64,000 nt of DNA from contig NZ_CP110806.1 in NCBI RefSeq assembly GCF_026184235.1, forward strand, positions 1,984,001-2,048,000, given 5' to 3'. This DNA comes from Cellulomonas sp. S1-8 (GTDB lineage Bacteria > Actinomycetota > Actinomycetes > Actinomycetales > Cellulomonadaceae). Positions 28,430 through 40,249 of this stretch are shown piece after piece. A program made the translations under genes and the position numbers. The notes beneath the pieces were generated by a model. That model made no database searches. It was not told where the DNA came from and was given only the letters and a program-made list of their open reading frames with translations. Position 1 is the stretch's first letter. Every line of letters starts with the position of its first letter.

Positions 28430-29031
28430 GCGGCGAACCGGTCGACGTCCCCCGGGAGCGGGAGGTCGTCGAGCACCGCCTGCTGCACGCCGGGCGCGTG
28501 TGGGACCTGGTGTCCGACACCGTGCGGCTGGACGACGGGGACGTCGTCCGTGAGTACGTCGACCACCCCGGCGCCGTCGCCGTGATCGCGCTCGACGACG
28601 ACGACCGGGTGCTGCTCCTCTCGCAGTACCGGCACCCCGTCCGGCACGTGCTCTGGGAGCCGCCCGCGGGCCTGCTCGACGTCGAGGACGAGGGCCCGGT
28701 CACGGCGGCGGCCCGCGAGCTGGCGGAGGAGGCCGACCTGGTCGCCGGACGGTGGTGGCACCTGGTCGACTGGTTCACCTCGCCCGGTGGCTCGGACGAG
28801 CGGATCACGGTCTTCCTCGCCCGGGACCTGACGCCCGTGCCCGAGGCGGACCGTTACGAGCGGGGCGAGGAGGAGGCCGACATGGTGGCGACGTGGCTCC
28901 CGCTGGACGACGCCGTCGCGGGCGTCCTCGCAGGTCGGCTCCACTGCCCGACGACCGTGGCCGGCGTGCTCGCGGCCTCGGCGGCGCGGTCGGCCGGGTG
29001 GGCGGGTCTCGTGGCGGTCGCACCGCGCTGA
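28426..29031 (+). CDS. NUDIX hydrolase, ADP-ribose pyrophosphatase type
   Basis: 201 residues. The NUDIX box lies in the middle: [24 protein letters not shown], with the REL-EE metal-binding core. It is preceded by [20 protein letters not shown], typical of the ADP-ribose pyrophosphatase subfamily, and followed by [14 protein letters not shown]. It would hydrolyse ADP-ribose to AMP and ribose 5-phosphate. Start GTG overlaps the pyrG stop. In related genomes xerD follows; here the next 411 bases are degenerate. Confidence 0.93.
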   Translation: MSGEPVDVPREREVVEHRLLHAGRVWDLVSDTVRLDDGDVVREYVDHPGAVAVIALDDDDRVLLLSQYRHPVRHVLWEPPAGLLDVEDEGPVTAAARELAEEADLVAGRWWHLVDWFTSPGGSDERITVFLARDLTPVPEADRYERGEEEADMVATWLPLDDAVAGVLAGRLHCPTTVAGVLAASAARSAGWAGLVAVAPR

Positions 29032-29051
29032 TCACGCCCGGAGAGCGCGCG

Positions 29052-29442
29052 GTGGTGTACTTCGACGCATCCGTCCGCATCCTGGTTCAACGGTTCCCTC
29101 GTCGCGGGTCGGCCGCTGATCTCGCTGGCGCGAGTCGAGCGACCTTCCGTCCGCGGGGCCGTCGGCGCCGGACGCCCCCGAGGTCCGGCACGTGGTGGAC
29201 CACGCCCGCGCGCACGGGGCCGGGCACCCCGAGACGACCTACCTGCTCACCGGGGACTCCCAGGTGCACCGCGCACCTCGCGCACCTCGCGCACCTCGCG
29301 CACGGCGCCGTGCCGCCCGACGACACCCTCGCGCGCCGGGGACGCATCGTGCTCGTCGACCGCGAGATCCGTCCCGTCGTCGTCGCGGACGACCCGGTCG
29401 CCGCCTTCGCAAGCCCCGGCGCCCTGAGCCCCGTGGGCGACG
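29052..29442 (+). pseudogene. Degenerate, frame-broken coding remnant at a synteny breakpoint
   Basis: No continuous gene spans this 411-base gap, yet protein-like pieces appear in all three frames: VVYFDASVRILVQ from 29052 (frame 0, reminiscent of the first strand of PIN domains), WFNGSLVAGRPLISLARVE from about 29083 (frame 1), PEVRHVVDHARAHGAGHPE and TYLLTGDSQVH at about 29177-29268 (frame 2), and DDTLARRGRIVLVDREIRP plus VVVADDPVAAF at about 29319-29410 (frame 0). The last shift falls in the 9-base tandem repeat at 29271-29303. I cannot name the parent gene or genes. It could also be an assembly error. Its end runs up to the 3' end of ctaA on the opposite strand. Confidence 0.4.
29271..29303 (+). 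repeat. 9-base tandem repeat in the degenerate region
   Basis: GCGCACCTC three times plus GCGCAC. It coincides with the point where protein-like reading passes from one frame to another. Confidence 0.9.
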
Positions 29443-30420
29443 TCAGCGTCGTCCGGGGCCGGCCACCTCGGGCGACGCGGCCACGGGGCGCACGCGCAGC
29501 GTGCCGTGGAACAGCGCGAGCATCGCGGTGAGCACCGCGGCGCCCAGCATGTGCAGGTTCACCAGCGCGATCGGCAGGCCGGTCAGCAGCTGCACGTAGC
29601 CGATGCCGCCCTGGGCGAGGCTCGCGCCGAGCAGGACGAGGCCCGAGCGCAGCGCGCGCGCCGCGTCGGCCTCGCGCCGGACGCGCGAGAGCAGCACGAG
29701 CACGACGCCGAGCGTGCCGAGGAACGCCCACACGGCCAGCGCGTGCAGGCGCGCCACCGCGTAGGGGTCGACGGCGAACCGGTACCCGACCTCCTCGTCG
29801 CCCGAGTGCGGCCCGGCGCCCGTCGTCACCACGCCGAGGACCAGCACGACCGTGCCGAGCAGCACGAGCGACCGCGCGAGCGTCCGCAGCCGCTCGTCGA
29901 CGACCGGTCGCGGCGCCCCGTCGCCCTCACGCGTCCGGACCAGCAGCCACGCCGACACCGCGACGAGCGCCATCGAGATGAGGAAGTGCGACCCCACGAC
30001 GGCGGGGTGCAGGTCGACCAGCACCGTGATCCCGCCGACGACGGCCTGGATCACCACGCCGACCAGCGGGGCCCACGCCAGGACGCGGTAGCGGCGTGAC
30101 CGGGACGCGTCGCGCCCGGCGAGCAGGGCGACCGCGACCGCCAGCAGGACGAGCACGCCCGTCAGGGTCCGGTTGCCGTACTCGACGGCCTGGTGGATCG
30201 ACATCTCGTCGTGGAACACCGGGGCGAACTGCCCGGGCTCGCACTCCGGCCACGTCGAGCAGCCCAGGCCGGACCCCGTCAGGCGGACCGCGCCACCCGT
30301 CACGACGATCGCGACCTGGGCGACGAGGTTGGCGACCACGGCGCGCGTGCGCCAGCGCGGACGCAGGCGCGCCAGCAGCGAGGGGGACGGTGTCGCGGGT
30401 GCGGGGGCGGTGCCGGTCAC
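29443..30420 (-). CDS. ctaA: Heme A synthase (COX15/CtaA family)
   Basis: Membrane enzyme that oxidises heme O to heme A for cytochrome aa3 oxidase; 325 residues, about eight helices. Motifs: VTGGAVRLTGSGLGCSTWPEC with the extracellular cysteine pair, and heme-ligand-type histidines in IHQAVEYGNRTLTG, GSHFLISMAL, RLHALAVWAF and LVNLHMLGAA. GTG start at 30418-30420 (reverse) is chosen over the longer open frame because the upstream part is not protein-like and a TACCCT box lies 6 bases before it. Gene order with the ABC exporter resembles Rv1456c-1458c. Confidence 0.93.
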   Translation of the reverse strand: MTGTAPAPATPSPSLLARLRPRWRTRAVVANLVAQVAIVVTGGAVRLTGSGLGCSTWPECEPGQFAPVFHDEMSIHQAVEYGNRTLTGVLVLLAVAVALLAGRDASRSRRYRVLAWAPLVGVVIQAVVGGITVLVDLHPAVVGSHFLISMALVAVSAWLLVRTREGDGAPRPVVDERLRTLARSLVLLGTVVLVLGVVTTGAGPHSGDEEVGYRFAVDPYAVARLHALAVWAFLGTLGVVLVLLSRVRREADAARALRSGLVLLGASLAQGGIGYVQLLTGLPIALVNLHMLGAAVLTAMLALFHGTLRVRPVAASPEVAGPGRR

Positions 30421-30426
30421 GGGTCC

Positions 30427-30432
30427 AGGGTA
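30427..30432 (-). promoter_or_regulatory. Candidate -10 box for leaderless ctaA
   Basis: Reverse strand TACCCT, 6 bases before the GTG, no Shine-Dalgarno. Confidence 0.4.
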
Positions 30433-30514
30433 GGTCGCACGGGGCTCCCGCGGGGCCTTGCGCGCGCCATCGACGTGCGGCGTGCGTCTCACCCCGCCCG
30501 AGGTCAGGACGCGG

Positions 30515-31279
30515 TCAGTGCCAGCGGAACAGCCGTGCGGCGAGCGCGCCCAGGCCCAGCGTCCAGCCCACGAGGACCAGCACGGGCAGCAGGGGCAGCG
30601 TCCCGTCCAGCAGCGCCGCGCGCATGACGTCACCCAGCGCGCCCGACGGCAGCCACGGCGCGATCGCAGCCAGGGGGCCGGGCAGCCGGTCGGCGGGGAC
30701 GATCACGCCGCCGCCCAGCGCGAGGACCAGCAGCAGGAGGTTGGCGAGCGCCAGCACCGCCTCGGCGCGCAGGGTCCCGGCGACGAGCAGCGCGAGGGCG
30801 GTGAACGCGGCCGTGCCCAGCACGACGCCGACCAGCGCGAGGACCACCCCGACCGGGTCGGGACGCCAGCCGAGGAGGAGCGCGGCGGCACCGATGAGGA
30901 GCACCTGCACCGCCTCGACCGCCAGGACGCCCAGCACCTTGCCGGCCAGCAGCCCGTCGCGGCCCAGCGGTGTCGTCGCCATGAGGCGCAGCACGCCGTT
31001 GCGGCGGTCGAACGCGGTCGCGATGGCCTGGGACGTGAAGGACGCCGTCATCACCGCCAGCGCCAGCACGCCGGGGGTGAGGAAGTCGACCCGCGTCGCG
31101 CCCGCGGTGTCGACCTCGACGAACGTGCCCTGCACCAGGACGACCAGTGCGAGCACGGGCACCACGGTGGTGACGAGCACCTGCTCGCCGTTGCGCAGGA
31201 TCATGCGGGCCTCGAACGCGGCCTGCGCGAGGACGCGCCGGGCCGGCGGCGCGGCGGCGGGTGACGTGGCCGTCGTCAT
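30515..31279 (-). CDS. ABC-2 type transporter permease
   Basis: 254 residues with about six membrane helices; soluble N-terminus ending ARMILRNGEQVLVTTVVPVLALVVL, typical ABC-2 exporters. The ATG overlaps the stop of the upstream ATPase gene by 4 bases, so the two form one exporter. It corresponds to Rv1457c. Cargo unknown; the conserved linkage to heme A synthase suggests a role around oxidase biogenesis or the SUF region, which is inference only. Confidence 0.85.
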   Translation of the reverse strand: MTTATSPAAAPPARRVLAQAAFEARMILRNGEQVLVTTVVPVLALVVLVQGTFVEVDTAGATRVDFLTPGVLALAVMTASFTSQAIATAFDRRNGVLRLMATTPLGRDGLLAGKVLGVLAVEAVQVLLIGAAALLLGWRPDPVGVVLALVGVVLGTAAFTALALLVAGTLRAEAVLALANLLLLVLALGGGVIVPADRLPGPLAAIAPWLPSGALGDVMRAALLDGTLPLLPVLVLVGWTLGLGALAARLFRWH

Positions 31280-32211
31280 CGCAGGCTCCGTCCGGTGAGG
31301 TCGAGGAAGACGTCCTCGAGGGTGCGCCGTCCCAGGTCGAGCCGCGTGACGAGGACCGCGCGCCCGGCCAGCCAGGCGGTGACGCCGGCGATCGTCGCGG
31401 GGTCGACCGCACCGGTCACGGCCAGGACCGACCCGGAGCGTCGCTCGACCGCGAACCCCGGGCCGAGGAGCGTCGCGAGGCCCGCCGGGTCGACGTCCGT
31501 CGCGGTGTGCACGACGAGCGTGGCCGCGCGCCGCGGGTCGACGTCGGTGGCGAGCAGCTCGCCGACGCTGCCCTGCGCGAGGACGGTGCCGTGGTCGACG
31601 ACCACGACGTGGTCCGCGAGGTCCTCGGCCTCCTCCATGAGGTGCGTCGTGAGGATCACCGCGGCGCCGCCGTCGCGCAGCTCGCGCACGAGCTCCCAGA
31701 CGGCGAGCCGCGACTGCGGGTCCATGCCAGCGCTCGGCTCGTCGAGGAACACCACGCGCGGACGCCCCACCACGGCGACGGCGAGCGCGAGGCGCTGCCG
31801 CTGCCCGCCGGACAGGCGTCGGACCGTCGTGCGGGAGAAGGCCCCGAGCCCGAGCCGTTCGGCGAGCGCGTCGGTGTCCCACGGGTCGGCGTACATCCGG
31901 GCGACGTGGTCGAGCATCTCCCGCGCGCGCACGCCCGTCGGCAGGCCGCCGTCCTGCAGCATGACGCCGACGGCGGGGCGCAGGGCCGCGCCGTCGGCCA
32001 CGGGGTCGAGACCCAGGACGCGGACCGTGCCGGCGTCCGGGGCGCGCAGGCCCTCGCAGCACTCGACGGTGGTGGTCTTGCCGGCGCCGTTGGGCCCCAG
32101 GACCGCGGTGACGTGACCCGCGGACGCGGTGAGGTCGAGTCCGTCGACGACCGCGCGCCCGTCGTACCTCTTGACGAGGCCGCGGACCTCGACGGCAGGG
32201 GAGTGCGGCAC
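31276..32211 (-). CDS. ABC transporter ATP-binding protein
   Basis: 311 residues. Walker A GPNGAGKTTT, Q-loop MLQDGG, signature LSGGQRQRLALA, Walker B VVFLDEPSAGMDP and the H-loop TTHLMEEAE are all present, with a C-terminal regulatory stretch ending LEDVFLDLTGRSLR that is characteristic of drug/lipid exporter ATPases (ABC-2 partners). Start GTG at 32209-32211 reverse. It is divergent from the hypothetical gene at 32376. Confidence 0.9.
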   Translation of the reverse strand: MPHSPAVEVRGLVKRYDGRAVVDGLDLTASAGHVTAVLGPNGAGKTTTVECCEGLRAPDAGTVRVLGLDPVADGAALRPAVGVMLQDGGLPTGVRAREMLDHVARMYADPWDTDALAERLGLGAFSRTTVRRLSGGQRQRLALAVAVVGRPRVVFLDEPSAGMDPQSRLAVWELVRELRDGGAAVILTTHLMEEAEDLADHVVVVDHGTVLAQGSVGELLATDVDPRRAATLVVHTATDVDPAGLATLLGPGFAVERRSGSVLAVTGAVDPATIAGVTAWLAGRAVLVTRLDLGRRTLEDVFLDLTGRSLR

Positions 32212-32219
32212 GGAGCGCG

Positions 32220-32225
32220 AGTCTA
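32220..32225 (-). promoter_or_regulatory. Candidate -10 box for the leaderless ABC ATPase gene
   Basis: Reverse strand TAGACT, 8 bases before the GTG start; no ribosome binding site is seen. Confidence 0.4.
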
Positions 32226-32375
32226 GGTGCTCGTGACCGGTGGCCGTGATGCGACCCGGGTGTCCTGGTGGTGGACAGCCCGCGCGGTGCGCGTCGGGGC
32301 CGCCCTACGGTGTGCGACCAGGGGGGATGTGTCCGGATCGTCCCCGTGCGCCCGCAACCTGGCACAGGAGGCCCC

Positions 32376-32984
32376 GTGGTCACGTACCGCATCGACCCGA
32401 CGAGCTTGCGCGAGGTGCCGCAGGATGTGGCGGCGACATGGGAGCACGTGGAGCTGCTCGAGCGCCGGGGCGCCGACGCGGACGGCGAGCGCGTCGTGTG
32501 GCTGCGGATCCTCGGTGCGTTCGGCTCGGCGGAACGGACCGCGTGGACCGACTCCGCGCGGCACGGCGGGCCCGCGACCCTGGACGACGTGCCGCGTCCC
32601 GGCGGGCCGGACGTGCCGCGTGCCGCGTGGCGCCCGCTGCTGCGGCTGGCGCAGGTGCTGCACTGGCGCGGGCTGCTGGACGACGCGGACCTCGTCGTCG
32701 ACGCGGTCCGGCGGGCGGCCCGTGCGGCGGCGGTCGCGCCCGACGCCGACGACGCGACCCGGCGTGACTGCTCGGCCGTCCTCGCCTTCGCCGACCAGGG
32801 CCAGGGCAAGGTGCGGTTCGACGCACGGCGGTACGCCGAGGCGCAGGAGCTGTTCTCGTCGGCGCTCGAGCGCCGGTCGCTGGACGGGGCTCCGGTGGAC
32901 CAGGTCGAGGCGAGCCGGATCGCGCTCGCGGCGGCGACGGCGCGGGCCGCGGACGCGTCCGTCGGGGCCGTCGGCGCGAGGTGA
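32376..32984 (+). CDS. Hypothetical protein with TPR-like C-terminus
   Basis: 202 residues, soluble, not recognised. The start GTG has AGGAGG about 5-10 bases upstream. The N-terminal part includes DPTSLREVPQDVAATWEHVELLE and a RILGAFGSAERTAWT segment; the C-terminal half is helical with FADQGQGKVRFDARRYAEAQELFSSALERR, which looks like one tetratricopeptide unit. It stands between the divergent ABC exporter and sufR, with a possible TACGGT -10 at 32306-32311. A role in Fe-S or heme supply can only be guessed from position. Confidence 0.65.
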   Translation: MVTYRIDPTSLREVPQDVAATWEHVELLERRGADADGERVVWLRILGAFGSAERTAWTDSARHGGPATLDDVPRPGGPDVPRAAWRPLLRLAQVLHWRGLLDDADLVVDAVRRAARAAAVAPDADDATRRDCSAVLAFADQGQGKVRFDARRYAEAQELFSSALERRSLDGAPVDQVEASRIALAAATARAADASVGAVGAR

Positions 32985-33033
32985 CGTGCGTCACCGAAGG
33001 CGGATGACACGCGCTCACGAAGGCTCACCTTGC

Positions 33034-33062
33034 TTGCGAGGATGGATTTCGGCAACAAGGAT
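33034..33062 (+). promoter_or_regulatory. Candidate suf operon promoter
   Basis: TTGCGA (33034-33039), a 17-base spacer and AAGGAT (33057-33062). The -10 would lie inside the spacer of the SufR-type palindrome, which suits repression. The hexamers are imperfect. Confidence 0.4.
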
Positions 33063-33069
33063 GTTGCCG
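33050..33069 (+). promoter_or_regulatory. SufR operator (CAAC-N6-GTTG)
   Basis: Perfect inverted repeat CGGCAAC-N6-GTTGCCG, 75 bases before the sufR ATG. From memory, SufR of Streptomyces avermitilis binds a CAAC-N6-GTTG palindrome in its own promoter; this site matches with the same spacing. Autoregulation of the suf operon by Fe-S-loaded SufR is therefore likely. Confidence 0.8.
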
Positions 33070-33143
33070 ATATAGGGCGCTGCTGCGCCCGCCGCGTCGG
33101 CTCGCGCCCCGCGGTCCGTCCCACGTCGACCCGGGAGGTGCGC

Positions 33144-33968
33144 ATGGCCGGCTTCACGCCGCTCGCCGACCGCAGCCCCGACGTCGACCGCACCCCCGAC
33201 GCCGCCGGCGACGACGCCTCGACGCGGCGCCGCATCCTGCAGCTCGTGGCCGCCGACGGACCCGTCAGCGCCGCGGACCTCGCCGCCGCCCTCGACCTCG
33301 CCGCCGCGGGCGTGCGCCGCCACCTGCAGGCCCTCGAGCACGCCGAGCGCGTCACCGTCCACGACGGCCCCGCCGGTGCCCGCGGCCGCGGCCGACCCGC
33401 CCGCCGGTACGTCGTCACGGGTCAGGGACAGGCGGCCCTGTCGCACCGGTACGCGGAGATCGCCGCCGACGCCCTGCACTTCCTGGCCCACTCCGCCGGG
33501 CCGCAGGCCGTGCAGCAGTTCGCCGAGCAGCGTGTCCGCGAGCTCGAGCAGCGGCACGCGGGCGCCGTGGACGCCGCCGGACCTGACGTCGCCGCGCGCG
33601 CCGAGGCGCTCGCGCAGGCGCTCGCCCTCGACGGGTACGCCTCCTCGGCGCGTCCCGTGCCGGGCACCACCGTGGTCCAGCTCTGCCAGGGGCACTGCCC
33701 CGTGCAGGAGGTGGCCGCCCAGTTCCCGCAGCTCTGCGAGGCCGAGACCCGGGCGTTCGGCCGGCTGCTCGGCGTGCACGTGCAGCGGCTCTCGACCCTG
33801 ACCACCGGCGGGCACGTGTGCACCACCAGCATCCCGACCGTCCCGAGCCGGGCGCCCGCGGGCGTCGCGACCGGACCCCCACCCCCCGACCGGGCTCCGG
33901 GCACCGCGCCCGCCACCCCGACCCACGCCCCTGCCCCTGTGCACTCGACGGAAGGACCGACACGATGA
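33144..33968 (+). CDS. sufR: SufR, Fe-S-sensing transcriptional repressor
   Basis: 274 residues. The N-terminal winged helix ([39 protein letters not shown], about residues 27-65) is a DeoR/ArsR-like HTH with a wing [12 protein letters not shown]. The C-terminal half holds the cluster ligands: [21 protein letters not shown], with three cysteines that fit a [4Fe-4S] site. The last 50 residues are Pro/Ala-rich and probably disordered. The ATG has GGGAGG upstream. First gene of the suf operon, overlapping sufB by 4 bases, preceded by its presumed operator. Confidence 0.93.
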   Translation: MAGFTPLADRSPDVDRTPDAAGDDASTRRRILQLVAADGPVSAADLAAALDLAAAGVRRHLQALEHAERVTVHDGPAGARGRGRPARRYVVTGQGQAALSHRYAEIAADALHFLAHSAGPQAVQQFAEQRVRELEQRHAGAVDAAGPDVAARAEALAQALALDGYASSARPVPGTTVVQLCQGHCPVQEVAAQFPQLCEAETRAFGRLLGVHVQRLSTLTTGGHVCTTSIPTVPSRAPAGVATGPPPPDRAPGTAPATPTHAPAPVHSTEGPTR

Positions 33969-35422
33969 GCGCACCCACGGACGACACGGCCACCCGGCCG
34001 GCGGCAGCACCGCCGCTGACCCAGGACGAGGCCATCGCCTCCATCGGTACCTACACCTTCGGCTGGCACGACCCCGACGTCGCGGGTTCCGTCGCGCGTC
34101 GCGGCCTGTCCGAGGACGTCGTGCGCGACATCTCGCGGCTCAAGAACGAGCCCGAGTGGATGCTCAAGACGCGCCTGAAGGCCCTGCGCCTGTTCGACAA
34201 GAAGCCCATGCCCTGGTGGGGCGCGGACCTGTCGGGCATCGACTTCGACAACATCAAGTACTTCGTGCGGTCGACGGAGAAGCAGGCCACCAGCTGGGAG
34301 GACCTGCCCGAGGACATCAAGAACACGTACGACCGCCTCGGCATCCCCGAGGCGGAGAAGCAGCGCCTCGTGTCGGGCGTCGCGGCGCAGTACGAGTCCG
34401 AGGTCGTCTACCACCAGATCCAGGAGTCGCTCGAGGAGCAGGGCGTCATCTTCCTCGACACCGACACCGCGCTGCGTGAGCACCCGGAGATCTTCGAGCA
34501 GTACTTCGGCTCGGTCATCCCGTCCGGCGACAACAAGTTCGCCTCGCTCAACACCGCCGTCTGGTCGGGCGGCTCCTTCGTGTACGTCCCCCCGGGCGTG
34601 CACGTCGAGATCCCGCTGCAGGCCTACTTCCGGATCAACACCGAGAACATGGGCCAGTTCGAGCGGACCCTGATCATCGCCGACGAGGGCTCGTACGTGC
34701 ACTACGTCGAGGGCTGCACCGCGCCGATCTACCAGTCGGACTCGCTGCACTCCGCGGTCGTCGAGATCATCGTCAAGAAGAACGCCCGGGTGCGGTACAC
34801 GACCATCCAGAACTGGTCGAACAACGTGTACAACCTCGTGACCAAGCGGGCGACCGCGGCCGAGGGCGCGACCATGGAGTGGGTCGACGGCAACATCGGC
34901 TCGAAGGTCACCATGAAGTACCCGGCGATCTACCTCATGGGCGAGCACGCGCGCGGCGAGACGCTGTCGATCGCATTCGCCGGCGAGGGCCAGCACCAGG
35001 ACGCCGGCTCCAAGATGGTGCACGCCGCACCGCACACGTCGTCGTCGATCGTGTCGAAGTCCGTCGCCCGCGGCGGTGGCCGCACGTCGTACCGCGGACT
35101 CGTGCAGATCCTCGAGGGGGCCGAGCACTCGGCGTCCAACGTGCTGTGCGACGCGCTGCTGGTCGACCAGATCTCGCGGTCGGACACGTACCCGTACGTC
35201 GACGTCCGCGAGGACGACGTCTCGATGGGTCACGAGGCGACCGTGTCGCGCGTGAGCGAGGACCAGCTGTTCTACCTGATGTCCCGAGGCATGGCCGAGA
35301 CCGAGGCCATGGCGATGATCGTGCGCGGGTTCGTCGAGCCCATCGCGCGTGAGCTGCCCATGGAGTACGCGCTCGAGCTGAACCGCCTCATCGAGCTGCA
35401 GATGGAAGGGGCCGTCGGCTGA
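33965..35422 (+). CDS. sufB: Fe-S cluster assembly scaffold subunit SufB
   Basis: 485 residues, the normal length without intein (the M. tuberculosis homologue carries one). SufB core motifs: [46 protein letters not shown]-type [12 protein letters not shown] and [13 protein letters not shown]. Forms the SufBCD scaffold on which the cluster is built. ATG overlaps sufR; its stop shares one base with the sufD ATG. Confidence 0.97.
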   Translation: MSAPTDDTATRPAAAPPLTQDEAIASIGTYTFGWHDPDVAGSVARRGLSEDVVRDISRLKNEPEWMLKTRLKALRLFDKKPMPWWGADLSGIDFDNIKYFVRSTEKQATSWEDLPEDIKNTYDRLGIPEAEKQRLVSGVAAQYESEVVYHQIQESLEEQGVIFLDTDTALREHPEIFEQYFGSVIPSGDNKFASLNTAVWSGGSFVYVPPGVHVEIPLQAYFRINTENMGQFERTLIIADEGSYVHYVEGCTAPIYQSDSLHSAVVEIIVKKNARVRYTTIQNWSNNVYNLVTKRATAAEGATMEWVDGNIGSKVTMKYPAIYLMGEHARGETLSIAFAGEGQHQDAGSKMVHAAPHTSSSIVSKSVARGGGRTSYRGLVQILEGAEHSASNVLCDALLVDQISRSDTYPYVDVREDDVSMGHEATVSRVSEDQLFYLMSRGMAETEAMAMIVRGFVEPIARELPMEYALELNRLIELQMEGAVG

Positions 35423-36735
35423 TGACGACCACCACGAACGAACCGGTCCCCACGGTCGGCCTGACGACGGACCACTCGCGCGCCGTCGCCGACGGGGCGC
35501 ACACGCACGGCGTCGGCGGGGTGCCCGCCTCCTCGCGCGCGTCGCGGCTCACGAGCTTCGACGTCGCCGACTTCCCCGTGCCCAACGGGCGCGAGGAGGA
35601 GTGGCGCTTCGCCCCCGTCGACCGCTTCGCCGGGCTGTTCGCGGCCGCGACCGACGGCGTCCTGACGGGCCGCGGCGTCCTGACGACCGTCGTCGAGTCC
35701 CCTGAGGTCCGCGTCGAGATCGTCGACCGCGACGACGTGCGCCTGGGCCGGGCCGGCGTGCCGGGGGACCGCGCTGCGGCGACCGCCTGGGCGTCGTTCG
35801 ACCGCGCGACCATCGTGACGCTGCCGCGCGAGTCGGTGTCGTCCAAGGTCACGTCGATCGTCGTCGAGGGTGTCGAGGGTGCCGGTCTGGCCGACGCGCC
35901 GCTCGTCCCGACGGCCTCCCACCTGCTCGTGCACGCCGAGCCGCTGTCGCAGGGCGTCGTCGTGCTCGACCACGTCGGGCACGCCAACCTCACCGAGACC
36001 GTCGAGATCGTCGCCGAGGACGGTGCCCACCTGACCGTCGTGTCGGTGCAGGACTGGGCCCCGGGCTCGGTGCACGCCGCGAGCCACCGCGTGCGCATCG
36101 GGCGTGACGCGACCGTCAAGCACATCGTCGTCACGCTCGGCGGCGACGTCGTGCGCATCACGCCCGACACCGAGTTCGTCGGCGAGGGTGCGTCGGTCAC
36201 GGCGCTGGGCATGTACTTCGCGGACGAGGGCCAGCACCAGGAGCACCGGCTGTTCGTCGACCACGCGGTCCCGAACTGCATCTCACGCGTCACCTACAAG
36301 GGCGCGCTGCAGGGCGTGGGCGCGCACACCGTGTGGGTCGGCGACGTCCTCATCCGGGCCGCCGCCGAGGGCACCGACACCTACGAGCTCAACCGCAACC
36401 TCGTCCTCACCGACGGGGCGCGGGCCGACTCGGTGCCGAACCTCGAGATCGAGACCGGCGTCATCGAGGGTGCCGGGCACGCGTCGGCCACGGGCCGGTT
36501 CGACGACGAGCAGCTGTTCTACCTGCGGGCGCGTGGCATCACGGAGGCCGACGCGCGTCGCCTCGTGGTGCGCGGCTTCTTCGCCGAGCTCATCCACGAG
36601 ATCGGCGTCCCCGAGGTCGAGGAGCGGCTCGTCGCGTCCATCGACGACGAGCTCGAGAAGTCCATGAGCGCGATCCTCGGCACCGAGCCGCAGGTCGAGG
36701 GCTCCGTCGCCGGTGCCACCACGGAGCGTGCATGA
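35422..36735 (+). CDS. sufD: Fe-S cluster assembly protein SufD
   Basis: 437 residues, a beta-helix protein homologous to SufB in the C-terminal half (EGQHQEHRLFVDHAVPNC, SATGRFDDEQLFYLRARG). N-terminal NGREEEWRFAPVDRF is the typical SufD start region. Partner of SufB and SufC. Starts on the last base of the sufB stop codon and overlaps the Rieske gene by 4 bases. Confidence 0.95.
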   Translation: MTTTTNEPVPTVGLTTDHSRAVADGAHTHGVGGVPASSRASRLTSFDVADFPVPNGREEEWRFAPVDRFAGLFAAATDGVLTGRGVLTTVVESPEVRVEIVDRDDVRLGRAGVPGDRAAATAWASFDRATIVTLPRESVSSKVTSIVVEGVEGAGLADAPLVPTASHLLVHAEPLSQGVVVLDHVGHANLTETVEIVAEDGAHLTVVSVQDWAPGSVHAASHRVRIGRDATVKHIVVTLGGDVVRITPDTEFVGEGASVTALGMYFADEGQHQEHRLFVDHAVPNCISRVTYKGALQGVGAHTVWVGDVLIRAAAEGTDTYELNRNLVLTDGARADSVPNLEIETGVIEGAGHASATGRFDDEQLFYLRARGITEADARRLVVRGFFAELIHEIGVPEVEERLVASIDDELEKSMSAILGTEPQVEGSVAGATTERA

Positions 36736-37064
36736 GCGCCCAGCTGGCCTGCACCACCGCGGACGTGCCGGTCGCCGGCGCGCTGCGGGTCGAACTCATG
36801 GGCGATGCGGGGCCCGTCGAGGTCGCCGTCGTCCGCGACGAGGCCGGTGAGTGGCACGCGATCAGCGACATCTGCTCGCACGGCGCCGTCTCCCTGTCCG
36901 ACGGCGAGGTCGAGGACTGCGCGATCGAGTGCTGGCTGCACGGGTCGAGGTTCGACCTGCGCTCCGGCAAGCCGCTGACGCCGCCTGCGATCCGTCCCGT
37001 CCCCGTCTACCCCGTGACCGTCGACGGCGAGCGTGTGCTCGTCGACGTCGACGCCCCTTACTGA
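36732..37064 (+). CDS. Rieske-type [2Fe-2S] ferredoxin
   Basis: 110 residues. The cluster ligands are C48-x-H50 in CSHG and C67-x2-H70 in CWLHG, the non-heme dioxygenase ferredoxin pattern, with SRFDLRSG after it. Sits between sufD and sufC, a placement common in actinobacterial suf operons. Probably an electron donor for cluster assembly, or an Fe-S client; this is not settled from sequence. Confidence 0.9.
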   Translation: MSAQLACTTADVPVAGALRVELMGDAGPVEVAVVRDEAGEWHAISDICSHGAVSLSDGEVEDCAIECWLHGSRFDLRSGKPLTPPAIRPVPVYPVTVDGERVLVDVDAPY

Positions 37065-37082
37065 CCCCGAGGAGTACCCCCG

Positions 37083-39812
<2,730 letters not shown>

Positions 39813-39816
<4 letters not shown>

Positions 39817-40157
39817 CGACCGAACCGATCACCCCCACCACCGCCGGTGCCCCCACCGCCGCCGACGTCGAGGAGGCCATGCGCGACGTCATCGACCCCG
39901 AGCTCGGCATCAACGTCGTCGACCTCGGCCTGGTCTACGGCGTCGTCGTCGACCAGACGAGCACCGCGGTCATCGACATGACGCTCACGTCGGCGGCCTG
40001 CCCGCTGACCGACGTCATCGAGGACCAGACGGGCCAGGCGCTCGACGGCATCGTCGACGGCTTCCGCATCAACTGGGTGTGGATGCCGCCGTGGGGCCCC
40101 GACAAGATCACGCCCGACGGCCGCGAGCAGATGCGGGCGCTGGGCTTCAACATCTGA
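39813..40157 (+). CDS. sufT: SufT / MIP18-family (DUF59) Fe-S protein
   Basis: 114 residues. The DUF59 core VEEAMRDVIDPELGINVVDLGLVYGV and TLTSAACPLTDVIEDQ is complete, with C in SAACPL, the usual conserved cysteine. It helps maturation of Fe-S proteins. Last gene of the suf operon; it converges with the metallopeptidase gene, leaving a gap of about 90 bases. Confidence 0.93.
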
Positions 40158-40249
40158 CGGGGGGCGTCGCTCCACCGTCCGACGGCGGGCGTCCACGGCA
40201 GGTGCCGTCGGCGCTCGCCGTCGGTGTCCCGCCGCGCGGCTCCCGTGCC

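Noticed and set aside
29052..29160. Intact PIN-domain toxin
   Set aside because: Only a VVYFDAS-like start is present; the remaining acidic residues and length are missing and the frame breaks.
33818..33964. Longer N-terminus for SufB
   Set aside because: The extension is antisense-like Pro/Arg sequence over the sufR tail; the ATG in the ATGA overlap begins the conserved protein.
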